A stretch of 64,000 bases of DNA from the NCBI GenBank assembly GCA_002311655.1, contig DBYZ01000004.1, positions 49,250 through 113,249 on the forward strand, given 5' to 3'. This stretch comes from Bacteroidales bacterium UBA1173. GTDB taxonomy: Bacteria; Bacteroidota; Bacteroidia; Bacteroidales; F082. Each line of letters opens with the position of its first letter. Within the stretch, counting starts at the first letter, position 1. The position numbers and the translations under genes were made by a program. Under the pieces are notes generated by a model, which was given only the letters and a program-made list of their open reading frames with translations, did no database searches and had not been told where the DNA came from. Shown piece after piece: positions 17,433 through 25,509 of the stretch.

Positions 17433-18149
17433 CTAAACACTCCTTCTAAATCCTCTTGGATACCTCGGTTGCGTCAGTTCTTCTTTTGGAGGCTCGGGGA
17501 CGTTCCAATATGGGTTTTCATCATCCAAATCATCGTCGTCATCGTCAGTGTCGTCGGGCTTTTCACGCTGAGGACCTTCGTTTCTGTAAAAGATTGCGAG
17601 CGCAATCCCCATAATCAATCCCGACAGATGTCCCTCCCATGAAATGTGATTGTCGATGGCATATTTCGGATAAATGCCCCAGATAAGACTTCCATAAAGG
17701 AAAATAACCAATAATGAAACGATAACTAGGTTCCGGTTGCGCCTTATGAAACCACTTAGCATCAGGAAAAACGCCAAGCCATAAATCAACGCGCTGGCTC
17801 CGATGTGAATGCCGCCTCTGGCACCGCACCACGTCAGCAAGCCGGTGGAAAACATCAGCAAAAGCCAGATTTTTGTGGCAATAGGCTTGTAGAAATAATA
17901 AAGACAAGCGCCTAACACAATGATTGGCAATGTGTTAGCCAACAAATGGCTCCAACTGCCGTGAAGAAAATGAAAACAAACGATTCCTGGCAAACCGTCA
18001 ACCTGCAACGGTCTTATTCCGAGAAACGACAGGTCGAGATGGAAAAGCTCCTCAACGCATTTCACAATCCAGATGATGGCGACAAACGCCACCGGGACTA
18101 TGAAACTGCGCAGAAGTTGTTGCCTTTCCTCTCTGACATCGTTGTTCAT
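17433..18149 (-). CDS. Rhomboid family intramembrane serine protease
   Basis: A 238-residue membrane protein with about six helices. The catalytic serine is probably Ser119 in HIGASALIYG and the partner histidine His174 in SWEGHLSGL, on separate helices as in GlpG-type rhomboids; the early H-G-S-W-S-H-L-L-A-N segment is also typical. The C-terminus is a cytoplasmic tail with a run of Asp (about 200-215) followed by proline-rich residues. It cuts membrane-spanning substrates, which are unknown here. The start overlaps the purE stop by one base (ATGA). Confidence 0.9.
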   Translation of the reverse strand: MNNDVREERQQLLRSFIVPVAFVAIIWIVKCVEELFHLDLSFLGIRPLQVDGLPGIVCFHFLHGSWSHLLANTLPIIVLGACLYYFYKPIATKIWLLLMFSTGLLTWCGARGGIHIGASALIYGLAFFLMLSGFIRRNRNLVIVSLLVIFLYGSLIWGIYPKYAIDNHISWEGHLSGLIMGIALAIFYRNEGPQREKPDDTDDDDDDLDDENPYWNVPEPPKEELTQPRYPRGFRRSV

Positions 18150-18655
18150 CAGTTGGTCTTGAATTTGTAATGAATCTCCTTCAGCTCCTCGTTGGCTTTA
18201 GCGATCTTTTTCTTCAAGTTTTCCTTATAGTTTACCACCTGTTTCGCTATCGAAGGGTCGCCGACAGCAAGAATCTGAGCCGCCAAGATAGCAGCATTCA
18301 AAGAGTTGTTGATTCCCACCGTAGCCACCGGGATTCCTGGAGGCATCTGCACTATCGAGAAGAGTGCATCCATGCCGTCGTTACCAGATTTTACTGGTAT
18401 TCCAATAACAGGTATCGGGGTCATGGCAGCTATAACACCTGGCAGATGAGCAGCCATACCTGCAGCAGCGATAATCACTTTAATGCCACGTTTCTGGGCG
18501 TTTTTAGCGAATTCCTCCACCAATTCAGGCGTGCGGTGTGCACTCAAGGCATTCATCTCAAAAGGAATCTCCATCTCATCGAAAAACGCCAGCGCCTTCT
18601 CCAAAACCGGAAGGTCCGACGTGCTTCCCATAATTACACTTACTAACGGATTCAT
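18149..18655 (-). CDS. purE: N5-carboxyaminoimidazole ribonucleotide mutase
   Basis: A 168-residue class I PurE. The phosphate-binding GSTSDLPV at the N-terminus and AAGMAAHLPGVIAAMT with the conserved active-site loop are intact, as is NALSAHRTPE. It converts N5-CAIR to CAIR in purine synthesis, in the cytoplasm. No purK lies next to it. It is transcribed leftwards from a promoter that overlaps the one for hpt, a purine salvage gene, so purine synthesis and salvage share one control region. Confidence 0.96.
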   Translation of the reverse strand: MNPLVSVIMGSTSDLPVLEKALAFFDEMEIPFEMNALSAHRTPELVEEFAKNAQKRGIKVIIAAAGMAAHLPGVIAAMTPIPVIGIPVKSGNDGMDALFSIVQMPPGIPVATVGINNSLNAAILAAQILAVGDPSIAKQVVNYKENLKKKIAKANEELKEIHYKFKTN

Positions 18656-18669
18656 ATTTCAAAAATATT

Positions 18670-18702
18670 TTTGCAAAGTTACTAAATTAATTTTTATATT
18701 TG
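18670..18702 (+). promoter_or_regulatory. Promoter of hpt
   Basis: TTTG (18670-18673) and TATATTTG (18695-18702) are 21 bases apart. The -33 box of each promoter directly adjoins the -7 box of the other, forming two TTTGCAAA palindromes at 18670-18677 and 18699-18706. Confidence 0.75.
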
Positions 18703-18706
18703 CAAA
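18674..18706 (-). promoter_or_regulatory. Promoter of purE
   Basis: On the minus strand, TTTG (18706-18703) and TAACTTTG (18681-18674) are 21 bases apart, a good match to the Bacteroidota promoter. The leader before the ATG at 18655 is about 14 bases. It overlaps the oppositely directed hpt promoter almost completely. Confidence 0.75.
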
Positions 18707-18745
18707 AGTTAATAATTTTTAACATAAATATATAACACTTTGATT

Positions 18746-19285
18746 ATGAGCATCATAAAAGTTTCTGACAAAGAGTTCGCCCCTTTCATTTCTCAAGAAA
18801 AAATTGAAAACGAAATCCATCGAATGGCCAGTGAAATCAAGCGTGACATGGAAGGCAAGGACCCTCTGTTCCTCGTCATGCTTAACGGTGCGTTCATGTT
18901 CGCCGCCGAGCTGTTCAAAAACCTCGACATGCCTTGCGAGATGGCGTTTGTTAAGTATAAAACCTACGTCGGGACGCATAGCACAGGCAAGCCAAACGAG
19001 CTGTTAGGCATTGAGGCTGAAAAGATTAACGGCCGTGACATCGTCATAGTGGAAGACATCGTCGACTCAGGATTCACCATGACCGAACTGCTCAAAAACC
19101 TTAATAAAAAAGGCGCAAAAGACATAAAAATCGCCACTATGATGTTCAAGCCGAAAGCTCTGAAATACGACCTCAAAATGGACTACGTAGGAATGGAAAT
19201 CGGCAACGACTTCATCGTCGGATACGGACTCGACTACAACGAATACGGAAGAAATCTCAAAGAAATCTATAAAATTGTTGAATAA
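18746..19285 (+). CDS. hpt: Hypoxanthine phosphoribosyltransferase
   Basis: About 179 residues. The PRPP loop IVEDIVDSGFTM is intact, and LVMLNGAFMFAAEL and KTYVGTHSTG match the hypoxanthine-guanine type enzyme that makes IMP and GMP from the free bases. I start at ATG 18746; the TTG at 18740 gives only two extra residues. The stop overlaps the adk start (TAATG), so the two purine genes are coupled. Confidence 0.95.
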   Translation: MSIIKVSDKEFAPFISQEKIENEIHRMASEIKRDMEGKDPLFLVMLNGAFMFAAELFKNLDMPCEMAFVKYKTYVGTHSTGKPNELLGIEAEKINGRDIVIVEDIVDSGFTMTELLKNLNKKGAKDIKIATMMFKPKALKYDLKMDYVGMEIGNDFIVGYGLDYNEYGRNLKEIYKIVE

Positions 19286-19851
19286 TGAATATCATTCTTT
19301 TTGGACCTCCAGGTGCTGGCAAAGGCACTCAGTCACAACAACTTAAGGAAAAATACAACCTCACATACCTCTCAACAGGCGACATCCTTCGCGAAGAAAT
19401 GGCTGCCGAGACAGAAATCGGCAAGAAGGTGAAGGACATCATCAGCAAAGGCGGCTTGGTGTCTGACGAAATCGTCGTTTCTATTATTAAAGGTAGAGTC
19501 GGCGCCAACCTGAAATCTGCCGGTTTCTTATTCGACGGCTTCCCGCGCACAGTGAAACAGGCGGAGATGCTTGACGAGATAATGAAAGGTTTCTCATTGA
19601 AAATCAATGCAGTATTAAGTCTTGAGGTGCCGGAAGAGATCCTCATCAACCGCATGTTGGAACGTGGCAAGACAAGCGGTCGCGCCGACGACAACATCGA
19701 CAGCATCAAACACCGTTTCGTGGAATACAGAGAGAAGACGGCTCCTGTGCTCGACTACTACAAGAAACAAGGTAACCTCATCGGAATCAACGGTGTTGGA
19801 GAGATTTCAGAAATATTTAAGTCTTTGTGTAAAGAAATAGATAAACTTTAA
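19285..19851 (+). CDS. adk: Adenylate kinase
   Basis: A 188-residue kinase that interconverts ATP, ADP and AMP. The P-loop GPPGAGKGT is at 7-15, and the AMP site LSTGDILREE and DGFPRT motif are clear. It has the short LID form without the zinc-binding insertion, usual for Bacteroidota. It overlaps the hpt stop. Two bases after its stop a palindromic repeat (copy 1) begins. Confidence 0.97.
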   Translation: MNIILFGPPGAGKGTQSQQLKEKYNLTYLSTGDILREEMAAETEIGKKVKDIISKGGLVSDEIVVSIIKGRVGANLKSAGFLFDGFPRTVKQAEMLDEIMKGFSLKINAVLSLEVPEEILINRMLERGKTSGRADDNIDSIKHRFVEYREKTAPVLDYYKKQGNLIGINGVGEISEIFKSLCKEIDKL

Positions 19852-19852
19852 A

Positions 19853-19954
19853 CGTCATTTCGACTGGAGCGGAGCGGAATGGAGAAATCACTGGCATACA
19901 ATTGATTCAGAATTATTCAGATGGCGGTGATTTCTCGACAAGCTCGAAATGACG
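19853..19954. repeat. CGTCATTTCGA palindromic element, copy 1
   Basis: A 102-base element bounded by perfect 11-base inverted ends (CGTCATTTCGA and TCGAAATGACG). Inside is a second inverted pair (GGAGAAATCAC / GGTGATTTCTC) around an AT-rich centre. It fills the gap between adk and malQ and ends eight bases before the chosen malQ start. Its right half is nearly identical to that of copy 2. Confidence 0.88.
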
Positions 19955-19962
19955 GCTATGAT

Positions 19963-21351
19963 ATGAATGCTGCGTTACCATATCACGCTGGCGTAGCTGT
20001 TCCTGTCTTTTCGTTGAGAAGCGAAGACAGCTGCGGCATCGGTGAGTTTCTCGACCTGAAGAAACTTGCCGACTGGTGCGTCATGACAGGACTGAAACTT
20101 ATTCAGATTCTGCCAATCAACGACACCACCACCGACGGCGGCTGGAGCAACTCATATCCTTATAAGTCGATAAGTACCAAGGCGTTACATCCGATTTATC
20201 TCAACGTCGAGAAGGTCGGATTGCTGAAAGACGAGAACGAACAAAAACGTTTTCAGGAAACAAAAAAAGAGCTCAACGCCAAAGAATTCGTCGATTATCC
20301 TGAGGTTTTCAAAACCAAGATGGAGTACCTGAAAAAGGTTTACGCCCAAAAACGCGGCAAGAAGTCTGGTTTTTACGAGTTTTTGCAGCAGCATTGCGAC
20401 AAACAGCTCTCGGAAGCCGTTGATTATCTGCACGAAAGAGGTATCATGCTTAAGGGCGACCTGCCCATTGGCGTGAACCGCGAAAGCGACGACGTGAAGA
20501 AGCAGCCGCATCTTTTCAACCTCGACATGGAGACCGGTGCGCCACCTGACGCATTTTCGGCAAAAGGTCAAAACTGGGGCTTCCCGACATATAACTGGGC
20601 TGCGATGGAAGCCGAAAACTTCCAATGGTGGAAAGAGCGCGTGGCATGGTTCAAAAAATATTTCGACGCACTAAGAATCGACCATATCTTGGGATTTTTC
20701 CGCATCTGGGAGATTCCAAAAGGCAGTCCGGATGCGAGTTTCGGACATTATTCGCCAGAAGATCCGAGAACATGGGAAATTGAGGGTCGGAAACGGCTGC
20801 AAAGCATATTTGGTGACAATTCATTATTGATTTGTGGTGAGGACCTCGGAATGGTGGCGCCATGTGTGCCTGGTGTGATGCGTGAACTAGGCATCTTGAG
20901 CCTCGAGGTACAGCGTATGCCAAAAAACAGCTCTCGTCCGTTCAGCGACCCGCGCGAGAACCCTTATCTCAGCGTCGACACCACGGGAACGCACGACATG
21001 CCGACAATCCGCGGATGGTGGGAACAAGACTGTGAACTCTCGGCACGTTACTACCACGAGATGCTGCATCATACTGATAATCCGCCGTATTTCTGCGAAC
21101 CGTGGGTGTGCCAAGAAATCGTGGAGCAACATTTCAACAGCAGCTCACAGTGGGTCATACTTCCGATTCAGGATTACATAGCTATGGACGGCGACTTCCG
21201 CTGGGACTGCACATGGGAAGAACAGATAAACGAGCCAAGCAACCCGAATCAGAAGTGGAAATACAGGATGCACCAGAGTTTGGAAAAACTCATTGAAAAT
21301 GAAAGACTTATAAATATAATTAAAGATTTGAAAAAATGCAGTTTCCGTTAA
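19963..21351 (+). CDS. malQ: 4-alpha-glucanotransferase, compact form
   Basis: A 462-residue GH77 amylomaltase that moves alpha-1,4-glucan segments between maltodextrins. The nucleophile is in DALRIDHILG, the acid/base in CGEDLG, and the third carboxylate in TTGTHDMPT. Bacteroides homologues, from memory, are nearly 900 residues with N-terminal starch-binding domains and an insert between the first two motifs. Here both are missing or much shortened, yet the catalytic motifs are intact and the frame is unbroken, so I read it as a compact enzyme rather than a fragment. ATG 19963 is chosen because the 14 residues before it would be encoded by the palindromic repeat. The end overlaps the next gene by 16 bases. 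Confidence 0.88.
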   Translation: MNAALPYHAGVAVPVFSLRSEDSCGIGEFLDLKKLADWCVMTGLKLIQILPINDTTTDGGWSNSYPYKSISTKALHPIYLNVEKVGLLKDENEQKRFQETKKELNAKEFVDYPEVFKTKMEYLKKVYAQKRGKKSGFYEFLQQHCDKQLSEAVDYLHERGIMLKGDLPIGVNRESDDVKKQPHLFNLDMETGAPPDAFSAKGQNWGFPTYNWAAMEAENFQWWKERVAWFKKYFDALRIDHILGFFRIWEIPKGSPDASFGHYSPEDPRTWEIEGRKRLQSIFGDNSLLICGEDLGMVAPCVPGVMRELGILSLEVQRMPKNSSRPFSDPRENPYLSVDTTGTHDMPTIRGWWEQDCELSARYYHEMLHHTDNPPYFCEPWVCQEIVEQHFNSSSQWVILPIQDYIAMDGDFRWDCTWEEQINEPSNPNQKWKYRMHQSLEKLIENERLINIIKDLKKCSFR

Positions 21352-22217
21352 TAAAAAAGACGACATTTGGCAGTAGGCTGTTGATATTCTTGCTGTTACT
21401 AATCTTCGGACTGGTATTCAGCAGCTTGCTAGGCATATTAATAAGTATGATGCGAGGCGGCGGGTTGATGAGCATAACCAATATGCAGATAACCCAAGTT
21501 TGCAATCAGGTAATCGGGTTGTTATTGCCACCTTTGCTTTATGTGATGCTCGTTTACGAAAAGCCTTTTAACTATTTGGGGTGCAATGAGTTACCAAAAT
21601 GGTCGCTTTTAGGAATCGTGGCAATGTTCACCGTTTTGCCGTTCAACGCATGGGTGGCGAAATGGAACGAAAACATAGTTTTCCCCGAATCGATGGCAGC
21701 TTGGGAATCCAAGTTAAAGGCTTTGCATGGAACTTATGAAACGACATCGGATTTATTGATGAATGGCAGCAATCTTGTTATCGGAATAGTTATTTTCGGG
21801 CTTTTGGCAGCGATAAGCGAGGAATTTCTGTTCCGCTCAGTGATACAAAAAGCGTTAGTGAAACTGTTCAAAAACGCACACATCGGAATCATCGTGACAG
21901 CCCTTGTTTTCTCGGCTTTCCACACCGATTTCTACGGATTCTTCCCACGTTTCATCCTCGGCTTGATGCTCGGTTACATGTTCTGGATGTCGGGCTCAAT
22001 CTGGGCAAGCATCATCATGCATTTCACAAACAACGCCACGATAGTGATGCTGTATTTCTTGAATAAAAAAGAGGTAATCAACATCGATGTGGAGAGTGTC
22101 GGCAGCACAAACAACGCATTTTTTATAATTTTGAGTTTGGTTGTTACAGTTGCAATATTTATTGTTTGTAATCGTTTAAAAGAAGCACGTCATTTCGACC
22201 GAAGTGTAACGCAGTGA
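21336..22217 (+). CDS. CPBP family intramembrane metalloprotease
   Basis: A 293-residue membrane protein with about eight hydrophobic segments. The glutamate motif EEFLFR (Glu162, Glu163, Arg167), FSAFHTDF and HFTNN match the CPBP (CAAX protease and bacteriocin-processing) family, related to Rce1. Substrates are unknown; bacterial members act in bacteriocin immunity or protein processing. It starts inside malQ in another frame, suggesting coupled translation. The last nine codons (RHFDRSVTQ) and the stop are encoded by the left end of a palindromic repeat, so the original C-terminus seems to have been replaced. Confidence 0.87.
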   Translation: MQFPLIKKTTFGSRLLIFLLLLIFGLVFSSLLGILISMMRGGGLMSITNMQITQVCNQVIGLLLPPLLYVMLVYEKPFNYLGCNELPKWSLLGIVAMFTVLPFNAWVAKWNENIVFPESMAAWESKLKALHGTYETTSDLLMNGSNLVIGIVIFGLLAAISEEFLFRSVIQKALVKLFKNAHIGIIVTALVFSAFHTDFYGFFPRFILGLMLGYMFWMSGSIWASIIMHFTNNATIVMLYFLNKKEVINIDVESVGSTNNAFFIILSLVVTVAIFIVCNRLKEARHFDRSVTQ

Positions 22218-22299
22218 AACGAAGTGGAGAAATCACCGGTACTCAATAGATTCGGAAATATTCAGATGGCGGTGATTTCTCGACAAGCTCGAAATGACG
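22188..22299. repeat. CGTCATTTCGA palindromic element, copy 2
   Basis: A 112-base element with the same 11-base inverted ends. The first 30 bases are coding: they form the tail and stop codon of the CPBP protease gene. The internal pair GAGAAATCACCG / CGGTGATTTCTC is intact, and the right half closely matches copy 1, sharing ATTCAGATGGCGG. Confidence 0.88.
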
Positions 22300-22317
22300 A
22301 ATTAATGAAAACGAAAT

Positions 22318-22707
22318 ATGGTTATTGACAAATTCTTCATATTAAAATTCCTCAAGTTCGGAGTCGTAGGATTCTCAGGCGTTTTCGTCGATTTCGGCAT
22401 CACGTGGCTTTGCAAGGAAAAGGCAAAACTCAATAAATATTTGAGCAACGCCATCGGATTTGTCTGCGCCGCCACCTCGAACTATATCTTAAACCGAATC
22501 TGGACCTTCCAAAGCGAAAATGCGGAGGTTGCCACCGAATACGGAAAATTCATGCTTGTCTCCGCTATCGGATTGGGAATCAATTCGTTAACGCTTTATC
22601 TCCTGACCGACAAACTAAAATGGAACTTCTACCTCAGCAAGATATTCGCCATCGGCGTGGCGACGCTGTGGAATTTCTTCGCGAATTTGATGTTTACGTT
22701 TAAGTAA
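22318..22707 (+). CDS. GtrA family membrane protein
   Basis: A 129-residue protein with four membrane helices and the GtrA family pattern (LKFGVVGFSGVFVDFGITW near the start, FVCAATSNYILNRIWTF in the middle and TLWNFFANLMFTF at the end). Family members are thought to flip polyprenyl-linked sugars or take part in cell-surface glycan synthesis. No partner glycosyltransferase is adjacent. It stands alone after palindromic copy 2 and converges with cdd. Confidence 0.88.
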   Translation: MVIDKFFILKFLKFGVVGFSGVFVDFGITWLCKEKAKLNKYLSNAIGFVCAATSNYILNRIWTFQSENAEVATEYGKFMLVSAIGLGINSLTLYLLTDKLKWNFYLSKIFAIGVATLWNFFANLMFTFK

Positions 22708-22709
22708 TC

Positions 22710-23210
22710 CTAAAGATCTGTATATTTCTTCAGAAAATCTTCGGCGAAAATCAACGGCATCAGGTTGTCCATTTTTTCGCTGATGATAATCGGGCCTTCC
22801 TCGCCCTGCATGATGACGCGTAATGGCTGGTTGTGGCGGCTCTCCGCCTCGATCATCACCTGACGGCAGCTGCCACATGGCGGAACGGGCTGCGAAATCT
22901 TGCCATCCGAACCTATTGCCGTGACTGCCAACGCCACCACAGGCTGATCAGGATAATTTGCCTGTGCACTGAACAATGCCACACGCTCAGCACAAAGTCC
23001 AACAGGATAAACGGCGTTTTCCTGATTGCTGCCGATTATGATTGTTCCGTTTGCAAGGCGCACAGCCGCTCCGACTCTAAACTTCGAATATGGTGCGTAT
23101 GCGTTTTTCGCTGCCTCCTTAGCCTTCAACAAAAGGCTGCGGTCGTCGTCGTTCAACTCTTCAATGGAGTTGAATTCAAGAAAAGAAAGTGTCAGTTTAT
23201 GTTTCTTCAT
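22710..23210 (-). CDS. cdd: Cytidine deaminase
   Basis: A 166-residue zinc enzyme converting cytidine and deoxycytidine to uridine and deoxyuridine. The zinc motifs are intact: CAE at 73-75 (Cys ligand and catalytic Glu) and PCGSC with Cys112 and Cys115. APYSKFRVGAA near residue 40 is typical. It is probably the last gene of the minus-strand run beginning with the DUF4271 gene, five bases after the S41 protease gene. Confidence 0.95.
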   Translation of the reverse strand: MKKHKLTLSFLEFNSIEELNDDDRSLLLKAKEAAKNAYAPYSKFRVGAAVRLANGTIIIGSNQENAVYPVGLCAERVALFSAQANYPDQPVVALAVTAIGSDGKISQPVPPCGSCRQVMIEAESRHNQPLRVIMQGEEGPIIISEKMDNLMPLIFAEDFLKKYTDL

Positions 23211-23215
23211 GTCTG

Positions 23216-24868
23216 TTATTTAGTGCCTTTTAAAATGTTGTTGTATTCCTCCTGATTCATGATGAGCTCACAAGCGCGTTTCAGCTCAGGGTCATCTCCT
23301 AAAGTGGCGATGATACGGCCTTTCTGGTAATAATAACGGCTCACGATCTCGTATTTCAGCAACTGCTCAATCTCCTCACGATTGTTGAGCAAATCTTTCG
23401 CCTTCTCCTCCTCTATCCTCGCAACTGCCTGATCCAGAATAGGTTGAATATCATCAAGATAACCTTCGAGTTTGGCTGTCTTTTCAAGTTCCTTGATATC
23501 CGTCTCGCTCTTCGAGGTGAATGTAAACCCTTCATCCTTAACGAATTGCATAAAATCGTCGTAGATCTTATCGGTGATTTGGAAATCCTTTGCCGATTTT
23601 ATCGATTTATGCTCGCTGTAGAACTTGTTGGCATATTTGAAAAACAGGTTTTTGGCATAAAGATATGTTGTGATTGTCGCAACGACCTCAGGTTCCATCT
23701 TCACATCAGGCTGGATGCCGTGGCCTTCATATACCACGCGGCCGTTGGCAGTATGGAACGCCTTGCCGATAGTGTCGTTTTTGGCAAGAGTATCCGCAGT
23801 CTTCTTGTGCTTTTTCGAGTAGTCGATTTCCTGAATGCAACGGTTGCTCGGCAGATAATAATGTGCCACCGTCACCTTTATCTGAGTGTTGTAACTCATA
23901 GGTAAGATGTTCTGTACCAAGCCCTTACCGAATGTGCGCTGACCCACGATCACACCTCTGTCGAGATCCTGGATGGCGCCAGATACGATCTCCGATGCCG
24001 AAGCGCTGCCCTCGTTGACGAGAATCACCAGCGGAATGTCGAGGTCGAGAGGCTCGTGCTGTGTGTAGTGGTTATAGTTGTGTTCTTTAACCTTACCTTT
24101 CTGATACACAACGAGTTTGTTTTTCGGCACGAACATATTGACAATGTCAACTGCCTCGTTCAGCAAGCCACCGCCGTTGCCTCTGAGGTCGAGGATGAAG
24201 CCTTTGAGTTCGTGTTTTTTCTTCATGTCGACAATGACATTCTTCAGCTCATTGGCGCAATCTTTGGTAAACTGCGACAACACCGCGTATCCGATACCGT
24301 TGTCGAACACTGTGGAATATGGGATGTTGTCGATTTTTATCTTCTCGCGTTTCAGTTCCTTCACTATCGGTTCTTTCTCGCCGAGACGCTGCATTTTCAA
24401 CTTGACAGTCGTGCCTGGAGTGCCTTTCAAAAGCTCGCTCACCTCGTTTGTCATCTTGCCTGATACGTCTATCCCGTTGACTTCCAAGAAGATATCACCA
24501 GGAATCAGACCAGCTTTAGCTGCTGGGAAGCCTTCGTAAGGCTCTGAAATCTGCGTCTTGCCCTCAAAATATTGGATAATAGCGCCTATTCCGCCATATT
24601 CGCCTGTAGTCATCAACTTCACGTCCTCGATTTGTGACTCCGGGATAAAAACAGTGTAAGGATCCAAGCCGTCGAGCATCGCGTTGATGGCGCTCTCGTT
24701 CAGCTCCGCTGGATTGATCTCATCGACGTAGTACATGTTGAGTTGCCTCAACACATTATTATATATATCGATACTCTTGGAGATTTCGAAGTTGTTTTTT
24801 TTCGTCTGGGCGTTGGCGTTCACCGCAGTGAAAACCATTAAAATCAGGAATAATCTTAAATATCTCAT
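23216..24868 (-). CDS. S41 family C-terminal processing peptidase
   Basis: A 550-residue periplasmic serine protease with a signal peptide (cut near NANAQ). An N-terminal helical part is followed by a PDZ domain (about 85-165) and the S41 catalytic domain. The Ser-Lys dyad is Ser290 in GSASASE and Lys315 in TFGKG, with the 25-residue spacing seen in E. coli Prc/Tsp. A long C-terminal region (about 400-550) follows, as usual in Bacteroidota CtpA proteins. Such enzymes trim or degrade envelope proteins from the C-terminus. It lies in the conserved run with yidD and rnpA. Confidence 0.92.
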   Translation of the reverse strand: MRYLRLFLILMVFTAVNANAQTKKNNFEISKSIDIYNNVLRQLNMYYVDEINPAELNESAINAMLDGLDPYTVFIPESQIEDVKLMTTGEYGGIGAIIQYFEGKTQISEPYEGFPAAKAGLIPGDIFLEVNGIDVSGKMTNEVSELLKGTPGTTVKLKMQRLGEKEPIVKELKREKIKIDNIPYSTVFDNGIGYAVLSQFTKDCANELKNVIVDMKKKHELKGFILDLRGNGGGLLNEAVDIVNMFVPKNKLVVYQKGKVKEHNYNHYTQHEPLDLDIPLVILVNEGSASASEIVSGAIQDLDRGVIVGQRTFGKGLVQNILPMSYNTQIKVTVAHYYLPSNRCIQEIDYSKKHKKTADTLAKNDTIGKAFHTANGRVVYEGHGIQPDVKMEPEVVATITTYLYAKNLFFKYANKFYSEHKSIKSAKDFQITDKIYDDFMQFVKDEGFTFTSKSETDIKELEKTAKLEGYLDDIQPILDQAVARIEEEKAKDLLNNREEIEQLLKYEIVSRYYYQKGRIIATLGDDPELKRACELIMNQEEYNNILKGTK

Positions 24869-24880
24869 GTCGTTTTGTTT

Positions 24881-25123
24881 TTATGGAACGGGATCATAAC
24901 CTGAGCCGCCCCAAGGGTTGCACGATGCCACTCGTTTTATTGTCAGCCATCCTCCTTTGATGGCGCCATATTTGCGTATCGCCTCGATGCCGTAGTTGGA
25001 GCATGTGGGGGTGTAGCGGCAGTTGCGCCCGATGAAAGGAGAAAGTGTGTACTGATAGATTTTTATCAGCAGAATAAGGAAGTTCGCCGGCAGTTTTATT
25101 ATAAATCTCAGGAACTTTTTCAT
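24881..25123 (-). CDS. yidD: Membrane protein insertion efficiency factor YidD
   Basis: An 80-residue protein with the YidD pattern: YQYTLSPFIGRNCRYTPTCSNYGIEAI and a C-terminal CNPWGGSGYDPVP. It helps the YidC insertase place proteins in the inner membrane. The start overlaps the rnpA stop by four bases, the usual rnpA-yidD coupling. Confidence 0.95.
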   Translation of the reverse strand: MKKFLRFIIKLPANFLILLIKIYQYTLSPFIGRNCRYTPTCSNYGIEAIRKYGAIKGGWLTIKRVASCNPWGGSGYDPVP

Positions 25124-25509
25124 AATTTCTCTACCAAACGTTCAACAACCTGTTTCATTTTCTCCTCAATCTCACCATATGTGTGGATGACTGTGGCATT
25201 ATATACAAACGCAACATCTAGCGTTTTGTTGTTTGCTTGGCATAATTTCATCAGTTCAGCCTTGTTTTTCCTCCAGCTTTCGCGGATAAGGCGTTTCACG
25301 CGGTTGCGTTTGAATGCATGATGAAATCTTTTTTTGGAAACGGAGACGAGTATCCTTGGAATCGCAACTTCCTGATTCTCAGCATCATAAAGATGAACAA
25401 CTACACGAAACGGATATAAAGTGAATCCCCTGCCTTCCTCAAATAAAGTCTGGACAGCTTTTTTGTGATAGATTCGCTGCGATTTCGGTAGTCCTTCTTT
25501 TAATTCCAA
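25120..25509 (-). CDS. rnpA: Ribonuclease P protein component
   Basis: A 129-residue basic protein with the RNase P signature HHAFKRNRVKRLIRESWR (about 62-79). With the RNase P RNA it trims tRNA 5' ends. In many bacteria rpmH precedes rnpA; here hemD does, directly adjoining the rnpA start. Confidence 0.94.
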   Translation of the reverse strand: MELKEGLPKSQRIYHKKAVQTLFEEGRGFTLYPFRVVVHLYDAENQEVAIPRILVSVSKKRFHHAFKRNRVKRLIRESWRKNKAELMKLCQANNKTLDVAFVYNATVIHTYGEIEEKMKQVVERLVEKL

